Of a DNA stretch of 64,000 bases, positions 13,501 through 25,500 are shown in pieces. Location of the stretch: assembly GCA_030770545.1 (NCBI GenBank), contig CM061091.1, forward strand, positions 10,472,501 to 10,536,500. Direction: 5' to 3'. Each line of letters begins with the position of its first letter. Position 1 is the first letter of the stretch. The position numbers were made by a program, and so were the translations under genes. The DNA comes from Macropodus opercularis (lineage: Eukaryota; Chordata; Actinopteri; Anabantiformes; Osphronemidae). Below the pieces are notes generated by a model. It was not told the DNA's origin. It was given only the letters and a program-made list of their open reading frames with translations, and did not search any database.

Positions 13501-16500
13501 CCAATAATAATAATAACCTACATAAGGATTGTATGCTACAGGTACATTGAATTAGCAACAGGACAAAACCAATAGTATTACATACATAGTAGTATGATGT
13601 ACATCAGCACAGATAAGGTTAAATGGTTTCTCAGAGTTGGTTATAGTTGAAGGGGATAACAACCAAGTAGACAATCAACTGGTTAAATCCATGTTCATTA
13701 TTTTCATCTCTTAGCTCTTATTTCAGTGTCTTATACAGTAAATGTCATCAGTAAATGTTTTCTTTAGTTTAGTGGTGAGAGTAAAAAAAAACATATATTA
13801 AGAACAATTTCTGTTATTTTGTTTTGTGTCTATTTTCTGTCACACTCTTGACTTACAGCACAGTGCACATGGACAAAATAATTAGCTTTACAGTACGTAT
13901 TATATTACTGAATTATAATTACACTTTTTTGCAAATTATTTAATGATTATTCAAACACATCTGTTTGTAGTCTCACATAAATTACTATATGACCTGTTTT
14001 AGACTATTCTTTTGGCCAGTGCTTCAAGCTGTGTAAACAATCACTCATTCATCTTCTGAAACGCTTTATCCTGCTATGGGTCATGAGTGCTGTGTAAAGA
14101 GACACGGACATATAATGCTATATTAGTAATTGTCATCTGATGACAAATGTGCTTGCCAGGAAATCCACTAGAACAGGGAAGTGCTAGTTGTGAAATTCCT
14201 AGCACTAAATGCACATTGTCAGCGGATAGGAGAGCCACTTATTTGTGCTCGTTTCCCCCTTAGAACCGCTGCATCTCTTCACATTGCCAAGTGGTCACCT
14301 GATGGGGAGTACTTTGCAACAGTTGGAAAGGTACAAAATCATGTAAACAATTTGCTAAACAAAACCAAGTTTAGCTGTTTGTTTTTTTTGAAGATCTGTA
14401 GTGATATTTTTTACTAATTATTGTTCATGCATATGCTTGCAAATGCAGGATGACTGTTTACTTAAGGTTTGGTATCCTACCACGGGCTGGCGTTCTGCAG
14501 TGGTGGTGCAGGACCCCTCTGATAAAAAGCCTGTTCCTGTTCACTTTTCCTTTGTTTACCTGGCCCATCCTCGCTCTGTGACTGGTATGTCCTGGAGGAA
14601 GACCAGCAAGTTCATGCCCAAGTAAGAAACCATACACAGTTACACTGACAGGGTGGCAAGCAAAATATTTTTGTTTTAGTTTTTTCAGTTATCTTTTGCT
14701 CTTTCTTCATCTTATTGCTCACTAGTTAAAGATTATGTGTGGAAATACTTTTATTTAAGACACACCTTCACATCTGTTTACATTTTCTCACACCACCTGA
14801 GCAGCCAAGTGTGACTCTGTCATTGAGTACAGTATACTGTATGTTGCTAATGTAGAGTAGCTACCATCCCTAGTTGTTGTTTCTGGCTAGCTGGCACCAG
14901 TTGCACAAACCTCTGAATGTTTTAGGAAAGTAACTATATTGACTGTGGTGGAAGAAGCCAGAAACAGAGAGGTTTCTGTTTGTCAGTTCAGCTGAGTGGA
15001 TCACTGACTTGGGTTAAATGTGGCCTCTTCTTAAGTTTCACTTCTCTCTTTTCATCCTCTTCAAACAAAAGATCTTAAACTATGCAAAAAATCATTACAA
15101 GACAGTTCTTGTAAGACATACTCAGCTTGTTCATTTTTTAAAAAAAATTTGGGGGTTTATTTAATTTACTGATAAGTTGTTATGCAGTGAGAAACTTGAG
15201 ATCAGCATATTGTAATTTTTACTTAGATTGTGTACAGTAAACCAACATATGTACTCTTGACACATTCCACAGCTCATAGTCTTATCTCATGTAGTTATGA
15301 ATTTTTAATTCACATTTGGGGCGAGAAACAGAAATCTGACCTAATTTCATAATATACTGCAGTGTGTGTGAAGAATGTTATGTACTGTGAATATTGGAGA
15401 GTCCAAAAAATGAAATGATTACTGATTAAGAAAGACATTTTGCTCACTTTCGTTATTTTCTAGAGGTTCCGTGTGCAATGTGTTGCTGACATCCTGCGAG
15501 GACGGTGTGTGTAGGTTATGGTCAGAGACCCTGCTACCAGAAGACAGCCTTCTTGGGGGACAGATCTCTGAGAACACACACTCCTTCAGCTCTAGCCTGC
15601 CAGGCCTGGCAGGCAATAAGGACAAGATACAGCATGCCTTGGAGGTACAGTTGCTTAATAGGATTGATCTAACCAGAAAAAAATTATTAAATAAACAATT
15701 AAATATATCAATATAAACCCATTAATTCATGTGTTTAATGCCTGACTAGTCAATCCACCACCTGAAGCATCTGCGACGGGGCCGTCGACGGTCCTCTGCT
15801 TTGGTGGCGCACAGTGAGCTGCTACCCTCCCAGCTTGGCACACAGGACATGCACACTCACCGCCACATTGCTCATCATGCAAATGCCCTGTGTCACTTCC
15901 ATATCTCAGCCAGTATTAACCCCAACACAGGTAGGCTGACGTTAGACATTTGCAGACTTGAACTTTACTTTTCTAAACTTTACGTGGAGGCCTGCTGTGT
16001 GTGAGAATGCAAATTGAGACTATGAGCAAATAATAATATAATGATAATAATAATAAGCCACATATGGTGGTATAAATATAGCTTTTTTTTTTAAATCACT
16101 CTTTCTTTTTTTTTTTGTCAATACTTCCTGTACATTCATCTGTTGTCCTATGTCTCTCTCTCTCTCTCTGCCAGATATTCCATCAGCGCTGGCTGATTCT
16201 GCAGTGTTCAATGCAGACGATAGTACTGGTAGCGGAGGCTTCATGGTTCACTGGCTCAACAATAAGGATCTCAGCTTTACTTCTTCCATGGACCTATTTA
16301 TGCTGCAACTCCGAAAATTATCTGAACAGCAGCTAGACCAACCTACTGAGGAGCCCCCAGACCCTGAAGGGTCCCCTATGAAATTCGATTTTGGTATGAC
16401 CCAAACTCAAGAAACCTCCTTATCTCAAAAACCACATCATCTTGAAAATGCATTGTTTTGTTTTTGTGCTTTTTAGATCTGGATGACATGTCTGATAAAG

Positions 16501-19500
16501 CCTCCTCTGAGCCCGGTGAAGAGGGGGAACCAGGGGAGCAGGGAAGTACCAAGGCATCCTCCCCAGGATCCAGTTCCAGCATGCCTTTGCCCTCTATGCT
16601 GCTGGAAAGAAAGATGGAGACTCTGATCACAGAGTGGAACAAAAGTCCAGACATGCTGTTCACTATCCATCCTACTGATGGCTCTTTCCTGGTTTGGCAT
16701 GTGAAGTATTTGGATGAATTCAACCAAGGAATATTCAGGCAGGTTCAGGTAAGAGAAACAAAACATTCTGCAATAAGCACAAGAGATGGATACTTTATTC
16801 ATCCCAAAGGGTAATTAAAATATTATGGCAGTTTTATGAATTTGTGAAAGACGTATCGCATTTCTTTACAAATTCATAACAATGAATTTGTAAAGAAATG
16901 CGATACGTCTTTACACCTACGTAATGAGATGCGAGAACTAATTGTAATGAGATGCAAAACGGAATGTTGTTTTTTGCATCTCATTACATCGCACATTTGC
17001 ATCTCATTACGTAGTTATTACAAAGTTTTAAATGATGCAAAACAGAATTTTTTTTTTGCATCTCATTACGTACATGTAATAACACATTTATACCTATAAT
17101 AACTACGTAATGAAATGTTAAAACAAATTTTTTTTTCTAACACTATTACGTTTGTGTAATGAGATGCGAAACAAAAAAAAATCAAAACCTGGTTTTCTGA
17201 TTCTTTATTTTAACTGTGGCTATGTATAATCTTTTATCCTAACACGTGGATAGCTTTCATAATAAGAATTGGATAAACACATTAACTTTTGTAAGTTAAT
17301 AAGTGCCATATTACTACCTCTTTTTTTTTTTTTTTTTTTTTTTTTTCGCCCAACAGGTTTCCTTCTCTTCCCGTATTCCAGTGGCATTTCCTACAGGTGA
17401 TGCCAACTCACTGAGTAAAAACATTTTGATGTATGCGTGCACCTTAACCGAGGGTGAGAGTACTGGTGCAGGGGACCAGGGAAGGACAGTCCAACGTGTC
17501 TCCCACTCTGCTTCAGCCTCAGCAGGCCTTTGTTCACCTGCTTTGGCATACTCTCCCAATCCTCACCCTGGTATCAGCCCTGCTGTCATGATGGTGTCTA
17601 AACATGTTGATGGATCTCTTAACCAGGTAGAAGATTATTATTGTTTTGCATTGTATTTCGTGTATTCGTATTGCACAATTCCTTTTGCCAGGAGTGAGTG
17701 AGTGTATGTTTTCACACCTTCATACTGTTTGGGTTCCCAGAAACCTATATTAATTTGACCATTTAGGTTGTTTAAACCAAGACCTTAATGTCATGTCATT
17801 ACAAAGTTGTTGAGTAGATTTGAAATAACCTTCCTTAAGTACATTTGTTTTTACTACCTCTGTCTGCAGTGGGCAGTGACATTTGCTGAGCGTTCTGCCT
17901 TCTCCAACGTATTGACCGTGTCGCACAAGTTCCGATACTGTGGTCACCGCTTCCATCTGAATGACCAAGCCTGCCACACAGTACTGCCACTCCTACTGAC
18001 CTCATCTCATCATAATGCCCTCCTGACTCCTCCCTCAGCCCCTACCAGCCTGGAAGGAGAGCAGCCTCCAACCTTTCCTCTTCCAAAGGGACTTTCCAGG
18101 TATAGAACAAATGGTTCTATGGTCCAGGGCTATGGTTCAAAGTTCCACAGGACTCTGTTTCGTGTGCTCTACCTGCTACTTTGAATGTTATTGTTGTATA
18201 GTTGCCAGATACAACAAGCGGTTCTTTCAGTGTCTTGCCCAAAGACACTTGATCAAGTTATCCACAAGAGTCATATTAAACTGCTACTGCTGCAATTAGT
18301 AGGCACAACTTTGTATCTCCTGAGACACAAGTGTCCATATAATAGAGGAACTACTTTCCTGCATGAGTTGATTCAAAACTCTAGTTGGAGTATGTAAATA
18401 CAATCACACACATAAAACTATAGCTAAGGAAAATGTGACAGGAGGAAAAACTAAAATGCCAAAAATACAGCTAATTGCTTAAGACCACGACCGACTCTTG
18501 TCAGTGTTTGTCATCTACATGAAACGTAAGTTCTAACCATGCATTGCCTTGTCTTTAGCAGAAAGCAGCTTCGTAATGCAGCTACAAGGACTTTCCATGA
18601 CCCCAATGCCATTTACAGTGAGCTGATTTTGTGGAGAGTGGACCACATTGGACCTCTGTCCTGCACCGGGGGGGTCTCTGAATTGGCTCGTATCAACTCT
18701 CTGCACACGTCTGCCTTCAGCAATGTTGCTTGGCTACCTACACTAGTACCAAGCTCTGTACTTGGTAATGACACTATGCATTTCTAGTATCTGTTAAAAG
18801 AAAGAAACCTTTTAAAAACTACCATATACAAATATTGTATTGTTTCTACACTATTACTGTGTAGTATATTGATGTGTTCATTCTTTTACACCAAAGGACA
18901 TTTTGTAAAAACTTTGTCTTGTGTTTCTCAGGAACGTACTGTAACAGTGCCAGCGCCTGCTTCGTAGCGTCAGATGGTAAAAATCTGCGTCTGTATCAAG
19001 CTGTGGTGGATGCCAGAAAACTATTGGATGAACTGTCAGATCCTGAAACTTCAGTGAGTGGACACGTGTAATATAAAGTTTAACATTCATTCTAAGCTGG
19101 TTTCTGACCTAGCTACTCTACCTATACTATAAGGTGATAGAAACGTGCACATTTAAACTTATTTTCAGTGTTGAACACCTGCATGACATGTATCATGACA
19201 TGACAGCAATTTTCAAATCAAATTTTACTCATTTTTAATTTTCTGTGTGTCTGTCTTTAGAAACTGGTGGGCGAGGTATTCAATATCGTCAGCCAGCAGT
19301 CCACTGCCAGGCCTGGATGTATCATAGAGTTGGATGTCATTACAAATCAGGTTAGCAGCTGTTCTGTTTTCACACCCACCATCAGGTCTCTGATGGACTT
19401 TTGGGGCTTGAAATACTGAAACCTTTTTATTCACGGGCACGGTAACATTTATACTATTATGTCAATGTGTATCCAGTGTGGCGCAAACACCCAGCTGCTT

Positions 19501-22500
19501 CATGTTTTTCAAGAGGACTTCATTCTAGGTTACAAACCTCAGAAAGAACCTGAAGCAAATCCGTTCCCATCTGGTGAAGGTACAGTATACAGTAGCACAC
19601 AGTCCAATTAAAACATAGGTTTGGAAATACTATAGGAAACAGGAAACCAACATGGAGTTCTGTTAGTACATAATATAATTTCATTACTTTCAGATTTTCA
19701 ACCTGCCCCATTTTCTGAGAAGTTCTTCCTGGTTGTGATAGAGAAAGACCTCAACAGGAACTCTGTTTTACAGATGTGGCACCTGCACCTCAAATCCGTA
19801 CAGGCTTGTGTTGGTAAACGAGCAGCTCTCTGGATGTGTAGAAAACAATGATGTTAAATGTGAGTACTACATCAATTTCAGCGTTGGAAAAACTTAAATG
19901 TTCCAATATTTCTCTACCTAGATGAGCCGAGCCCAGATTATAACTTCCAGAACCAGTTAATGGTTCCCAGTCAAGGACTGAATGCTGACTCCTCACCTGA
20001 GACCTCTCCGGTCAGACCCCTGCCACGGTCCGCATCTACAGCCAACCTGCAGTCAGCCAGTAAACTCATCCTCAGCTCCAAGTTGGTTTACAGCAAGCGG
20101 CTGGACCTGCCCCATGGGGTGGAGGTTACCAGGGCCACCCCCTCTGCAGGTGTGGATTTGCACTTAGTTCTGTTTCTGTTTATATGGTTGCCATTATCTA
20201 GCATGAGGGACTACCGGTAATATATTTATTTTATATTACAAAAAATGCAAGAAACCAGAAAATCATGTGAACATAAATGGTTTAATGCTGTCTTTCTTCT
20301 GCTAGGTCATCTGAGTTCATCTTCTATCTACCCTGTGTGCCTGGCCCCTTACATGATTGTTACTACCTGCTCTGACTCGCGCGTGCGGTTCTGGCGTTGT
20401 GCTGTGGAGACCGATGATGGGTATAGCGAAGATGACAAAGACAACCGTGCATACCGCTGGGAACCTTGGTCCCTGATGAATGAGGAGGAAGACAACAACA
20501 GTACTGTATGTGTGTCAGGACGACCTGTGGCCGTGTCTTGCTCCTATATCGGCAGACTGGCCGTGGCCTTTAAGCAACCACGCTACGGACAAGTAAGAAC
20601 TATTTTTTACTGTTTTTGTTATGTTTTTAAGTGTGGTGGACCAAAAGACCTACTGTGTAAATTTTTAGGAATTGTTCAGTAAACGTCTTAGGGGTGTACA
20701 ACCCTAACCCCTCCCCCACAAAAAAATTATTTATGTCAGAGTTGCAAAACACAAAATTATGAGATGGAGCTTGGTTCAATAAACAGAGTTGTGAACAGTT
20801 AGTAGAGGATGAAACCTTGCTCTCTGAGGGTCTACGGTATCTTCATATTCAAAATTGTCAAAAGACCTTTCCACTTGTCTTCAGCTGCAGGGTTCTCGAG
20901 AGGACTTCTCTATGCACGTGTCCATCTATGAGTGCGAGTCTACTGGTGGCTCAGAGTGGGTTTTAGAGCAAACCGTTCACCTCGATGACTTTACCAGACG
21001 CACATCAACCCTGGATCCAAGAGTCAGTGTGGACTCCAACCTCTTTGTCTACAGCAGGTCAGGACTGGTTACATGCTTCTGTTATAAAGCAGTATACGTT
21101 TACAAAAAGTGTGTGTCATACATTTTCATTTGTTTTTCTCCAGGTCTGATTTGTACATGAGCAGAGACCATAGCTCCCCTAACATCAAGCACTATGTTCA
21201 TCTGGACTGGCTGTCAAAGGAGGATGGTTCTCACATCCTCACCGTAGGGGTCGGCTCCAACATTCTCATGTACGGCCGGATCTCTGGCGTTGTCAATGAG
21301 CAGATTAGCAGTAAAGAGGGGGTTGCTGTCATTACCCTTCCTCTAGGGGGCAGTATTAAACAGGGGATACGCTCACGCTGGATCCTGCTTCGGACTGTGG
21401 ATCTCCTGTCCTCTGTGGACGGCACACCATCTCTGCCAGTGTCCCTGTCCTGGGTGAGAGATGGCATCCTGGTGGTGGGCATGGACTGTGAAATGCATGT
21501 GTATGCCCAGTGGTATCAGGACAAGAAGCCTGGTGAGGGAGAGGAGGGCAACCTATCATCTGCGGACATTGCTGGAGGTCAATCCACAGGTTCATCTTCT
21601 GTCTTTGAAGGGAGAGCCAGGTCTAAGAGTGTGTTTGAAGGAAGTGCTGCAGTGGATGAGGCCCTTCGTGCCCCAGCAGGACTTCAGGAAGGCGGCCTGT
21701 TTGAAGCAGCTCACTCACTGTCCCCAACCCTTCCCCAGTACCATCCCACCCAGCTGCTGGAACTTATGGACCTTGGCAGGGTTCGACGTGCAAAGGTCTG
21801 TCTGCTTTATCCACCAACTTCAAAATATGTGAAGTGGTTATTTAAAGGTTACATTTTGTATTTAAAATTATTAAATCATTACATTGACTCAATTATGAAC
21901 ACTGACTAATAGGTAAACATGGATATCTGGTGATCAGCTTCTTTATATTTTTCAGGCCATCCTTGCTCACTTGGTGAAGTGTATTGCTGGGGAAGTTGCT
22001 GTAGTGAGGGATGTGGAGGCAGGTGAAGGTGGAGCCAGGAGACATCTTTCCCGGACCATCAGTGTAACTGGCAGCACTGCGAAAGACACCATTGTGACTG
22101 GCCGTGATGGTGGTAGGGACTATACAGAAATCAACTCCATTCCTCCTTTGCCACTCTACGCCCTTATGTTGGCGGACCTAGACACTTCGTACAAGGGGCC
22201 AGAAGAGGCTGCAAAGGGAACTAAGATGACTGATGGTGAAGGAGCACAAAAGTCCACAGAGGATCAGTATGCTGACTTGTTCCAGGTAGGTAGAGTTAAG
22301 AGATCTGATTCTGTCAATAAAGTTGTAGACCCCTAATTTCTATACCACCTATTTTTGCAGGTGCCAACAGTTACAACAGATGACTTTGTGAACTTCGCTA
22401 CTGACAAACCAGAAAAGAAGTCTAGAGTTATCAACCTGTCTCAATATGGACCTACCTACTTTGGACCAGAGCATGCTCAGGTATTGCTAACTGGTTTTAA

Positions 22501-25500
22501 ATGAAAACAGGAATAGTGACAACATAATAGGCTGTTTAATCAAGATATCTACTAATCCATTAATAGTCCAAGGAAAACAAGGTTACATTAAGACAGAACA
22601 ACATCAGTGCTCCTGCACTTGTTGCTCTGATTTTCTTGTGTTGTTCCTTTTTGTGTCCAGGTGTTGTCCAGTCATCTCATGCACTCTAGCTTGCCAGGGC
22701 TGACCAGGTTAGAGCAGATGTTCTTAGTGGCCTTGGCTGATACTGTTGCCACTACCAGTGCTGAGGTCGCCAGCACCACTGATCAGCAGTACACAGGTTA
22801 GTGTATAGGTGTGCATATACAGGACAGTAGAGACCATCAAATGACGTATCATTCATTACCCAGTAAATCATACCAACAGATTTCTGCAGAGTGGGCTATA
22901 GTTATTTAACGTGTTGGTCCACCTTCATGTCACCAGACCATTAACATTTACCCTTGGTACAAGATTAGATTGTATTAAAGCTGACTAAAGGTTGTAGAAG
23001 GAAAAGCTAGGCATCACTTTTTTTTTGATTATGTGTTCCTGGATATAGTTATTATTCAACCATCAAATCTATATAAACAGACACTGTATGTTTTGCATTA
23101 TCTCTGTCTTTGTACTGCAAATTTCCTTTCTATTTATTTAGTCTTTTCAGAGGAAGATATTATCAATGTGTTCCAGGGCTAAGTAAGCACAGGGAGGTTC
23201 AGGGCCAGGAGACAGTCTCTGAAAGCATTTTATGAACTTAAATGATACTAGAGGACTAAAGCCTTTACCTTCTAGCTTCTGTTTCAGTACAGTGGTTTGT
23301 GAGAACGGGCACAATGCTTACCCTTCTTGTGTTGTGTTTGTGTAGGCGGTGAAGCTCTTGATGAATGTGGATTGAGGTACTTGTTGGCCATGCGTCTTCA
23401 TACGTGCCTGCTCACGTCTCTGCCCCCCTTGTATCGCATGCAACTGCTGCACCAGGGTAAAGTCTACTGCTCATCATACTGCCGATACTAAACTAATACA
23501 TTTATGTTGTGGTTTACAATAATTTCAGTATGTTGTCAGAACCTGCTGTTATAAGCTTTAGTTTTGTTGGGCATTTAGTTGTGGTACACCTACCCACAAT
23601 TTACGTATGACAATTTTCTTTGGCAGGTCTATCAACATGTCACTTTGCATGGGCCTTTCACTCTGAAGCAGAAGAAGAGCTGCTTAACATGATCCCAGCC
23701 ATGCAGCGAGGTGACCCACAGTGGTCTGAGCTCAGAGCTGTTGGAGTGGGTTGGTGGATACGCAACATCAACACTCTGAGGAAAATGGTGGAGAAGGTAC
23801 TGCACATATTCAAAGTGACATTCCGAGTTCCTTTAGTTGAATTTTGCTCCTAGTGATTGTAAAGGGGCAAATGATGAACAGGCTTGTATACTTGATGTAG
23901 TTAACTATAATGTTTTCATGTCATCAGTTAGGAAAAGCTGCGTTCCAGAGACACAACGACCCTTTAGATGCTGCTCTGTTCTACTTGGCAATGAAAAAGA
24001 AAGCCGTCCTCTGGGGACTCTTCAGGTGGGAGATTGTTTCCCCAGTCTGAAATGTATTTTTAGTTGAGGTACAAATCTTCATGGGATACAGAGCTGTGGT
24101 TTACTCTTCACAGGTCTCAGCATGACGAGAAGATGACCCAGTTTTTCAAGAACAACTTCAGTGAAGACCGATGGAGAAAGGCAGCTCTGAAAAATGCTTT
24201 CTCCCTACTGGGAAAGCAGCGCTTTGAACAGTCTGCTGCCTTCTTCTTACTTGCTGGATCTCTTAAAGATGCCATAGAGGTGTGAACTACGCACACACAA
24301 GAACACACCAGCTACTCACACAGACCTAATTACTGCTGAGTCTGTTCCAATACTTCATCTTCATTTCTGTCACTGAGGAAATTTGGCTATTCTGGCTTTT
24401 ATGGAAATGCAGAACAAGGTGGTGCTGACAGAGTTGGATATACTGCACCCTTTAAATAATGTTACATTAGACCCATACCATATACACTATAAACAACAAA
24501 ATAAAGCACCATAATTTTCCTTGTTTTGAAGTTTTTAAACGAACACAGTCAATGTATGAATAAATACTCCCCACAAAGGAAGAAGAATGACTATAGTGGT
24601 GTCTATGTATAGGTTGCAATGCAATTATTAAAATACTTGAAATTCCTCTTCCATGTTGTGTAGGTGTTGATGGAGAAGATGGAGGACATTCAGTTAGCCA
24701 TGATTGTAGCAAGACTGTATGAGGCTGATTTTGAGAATTCATCAACTTGCCAAGGCCTACTTAATGAAAAAGTCCTGGGTTGCAACAGAGATGGAAGTGG
24801 TTACCATTGCTCCAGACTGCACCCTGACCCTTTCCTCCGCAGCATATCCTACTGGATCATGAAGGATTACACTAGAGCCCTCGACACTCTGTTGGAACGA
24901 ATCCCCAAAGAGGATGACGAGAATCCTGGTCAGTCAGTTTCACAATCACTGTTAAAAGATTGTCTTAAAAATGTTTGCTCTGCTCATTATTTGCTTTCTT
25001 ATTGTTTTGTTTTCCCCTTTGTTAGATGTGATGGTGAAATCTTGCAACCCTGTGGTATTTAGTTTCTATAACTATCTGAGGACACATCCACTGATCATCC
25101 GTCGCCACTTTGCAAATCCAGAAGGCACAGCAGTAACTGTGGGTCTTACTGCTGAAATGAGTAGTGCTGATGAGATAAACCTCATAGAGCGGAAACTGTT
25201 TTTTACTACTGCCAATGCACACTTTAAGGTAGGTTTACTTGCTATATGACCACTTACTGCAGTCTAATTCTTCAGTTTTTTTCTCTCATCTCTAGTGTTA
25301 CAAACGCAACCAAAAATGTATTGTAGCAAGCTTTTACACATACTGTAGTTTTGATCTAATATAATTATTCTGTAGGTGGGCTGCCCAGTTCTGGCTCTGG
25401 AAGTACTCTCTAAGATTCCCAAAGTCGTAAAGAAATTTGGCTCCTCACCCCTGAGTAAAGCTTCATCCAAGGCAACCTTAAACTCGAACCAACCATTGGA

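Larger units (their letters stand above)
7511..16748 (+). other. dmxl2: dmxl2 exons 1-11: N-terminal WD40 region
   Basis: Coding exons: 7511-7597, 12460-12585, 12833-12904, 13031-13109, 13293-13437, 14264-14330, 14449-14621, 15464-15644, 15750-15930, 16175-16393, 16477-16748 (534 residues). WD-type strand signatures are visible: SLHIAKWSPDGEYFATVGK, CLLKVWYP, SVCNVLLTSCEDGVCRLWSE, MVHWLNNKDL and SFLVWHVKYL. The last exons carry an acidic, Ser/Pro-rich insert (EPGEEGEPGEQG) inside the propeller, as in mammalian DMXL2. Phases agree at every junction. Confidence 0.93.

Noticed and set aside
16376..16802. Two long minus-strand ORFs over dmxl2 exon 11
   Set aside because: Opposite-strand shadows of a well-supported dmxl2 exon with matching phase and WD40 content.
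17303..17559. ORFs with poly-Phe or poly-Lys start
   Set aside because: Caused by the poly-T tract next to the exon 12 acceptor; the real coding part is dmxl2 exon 12 starting at 17357.
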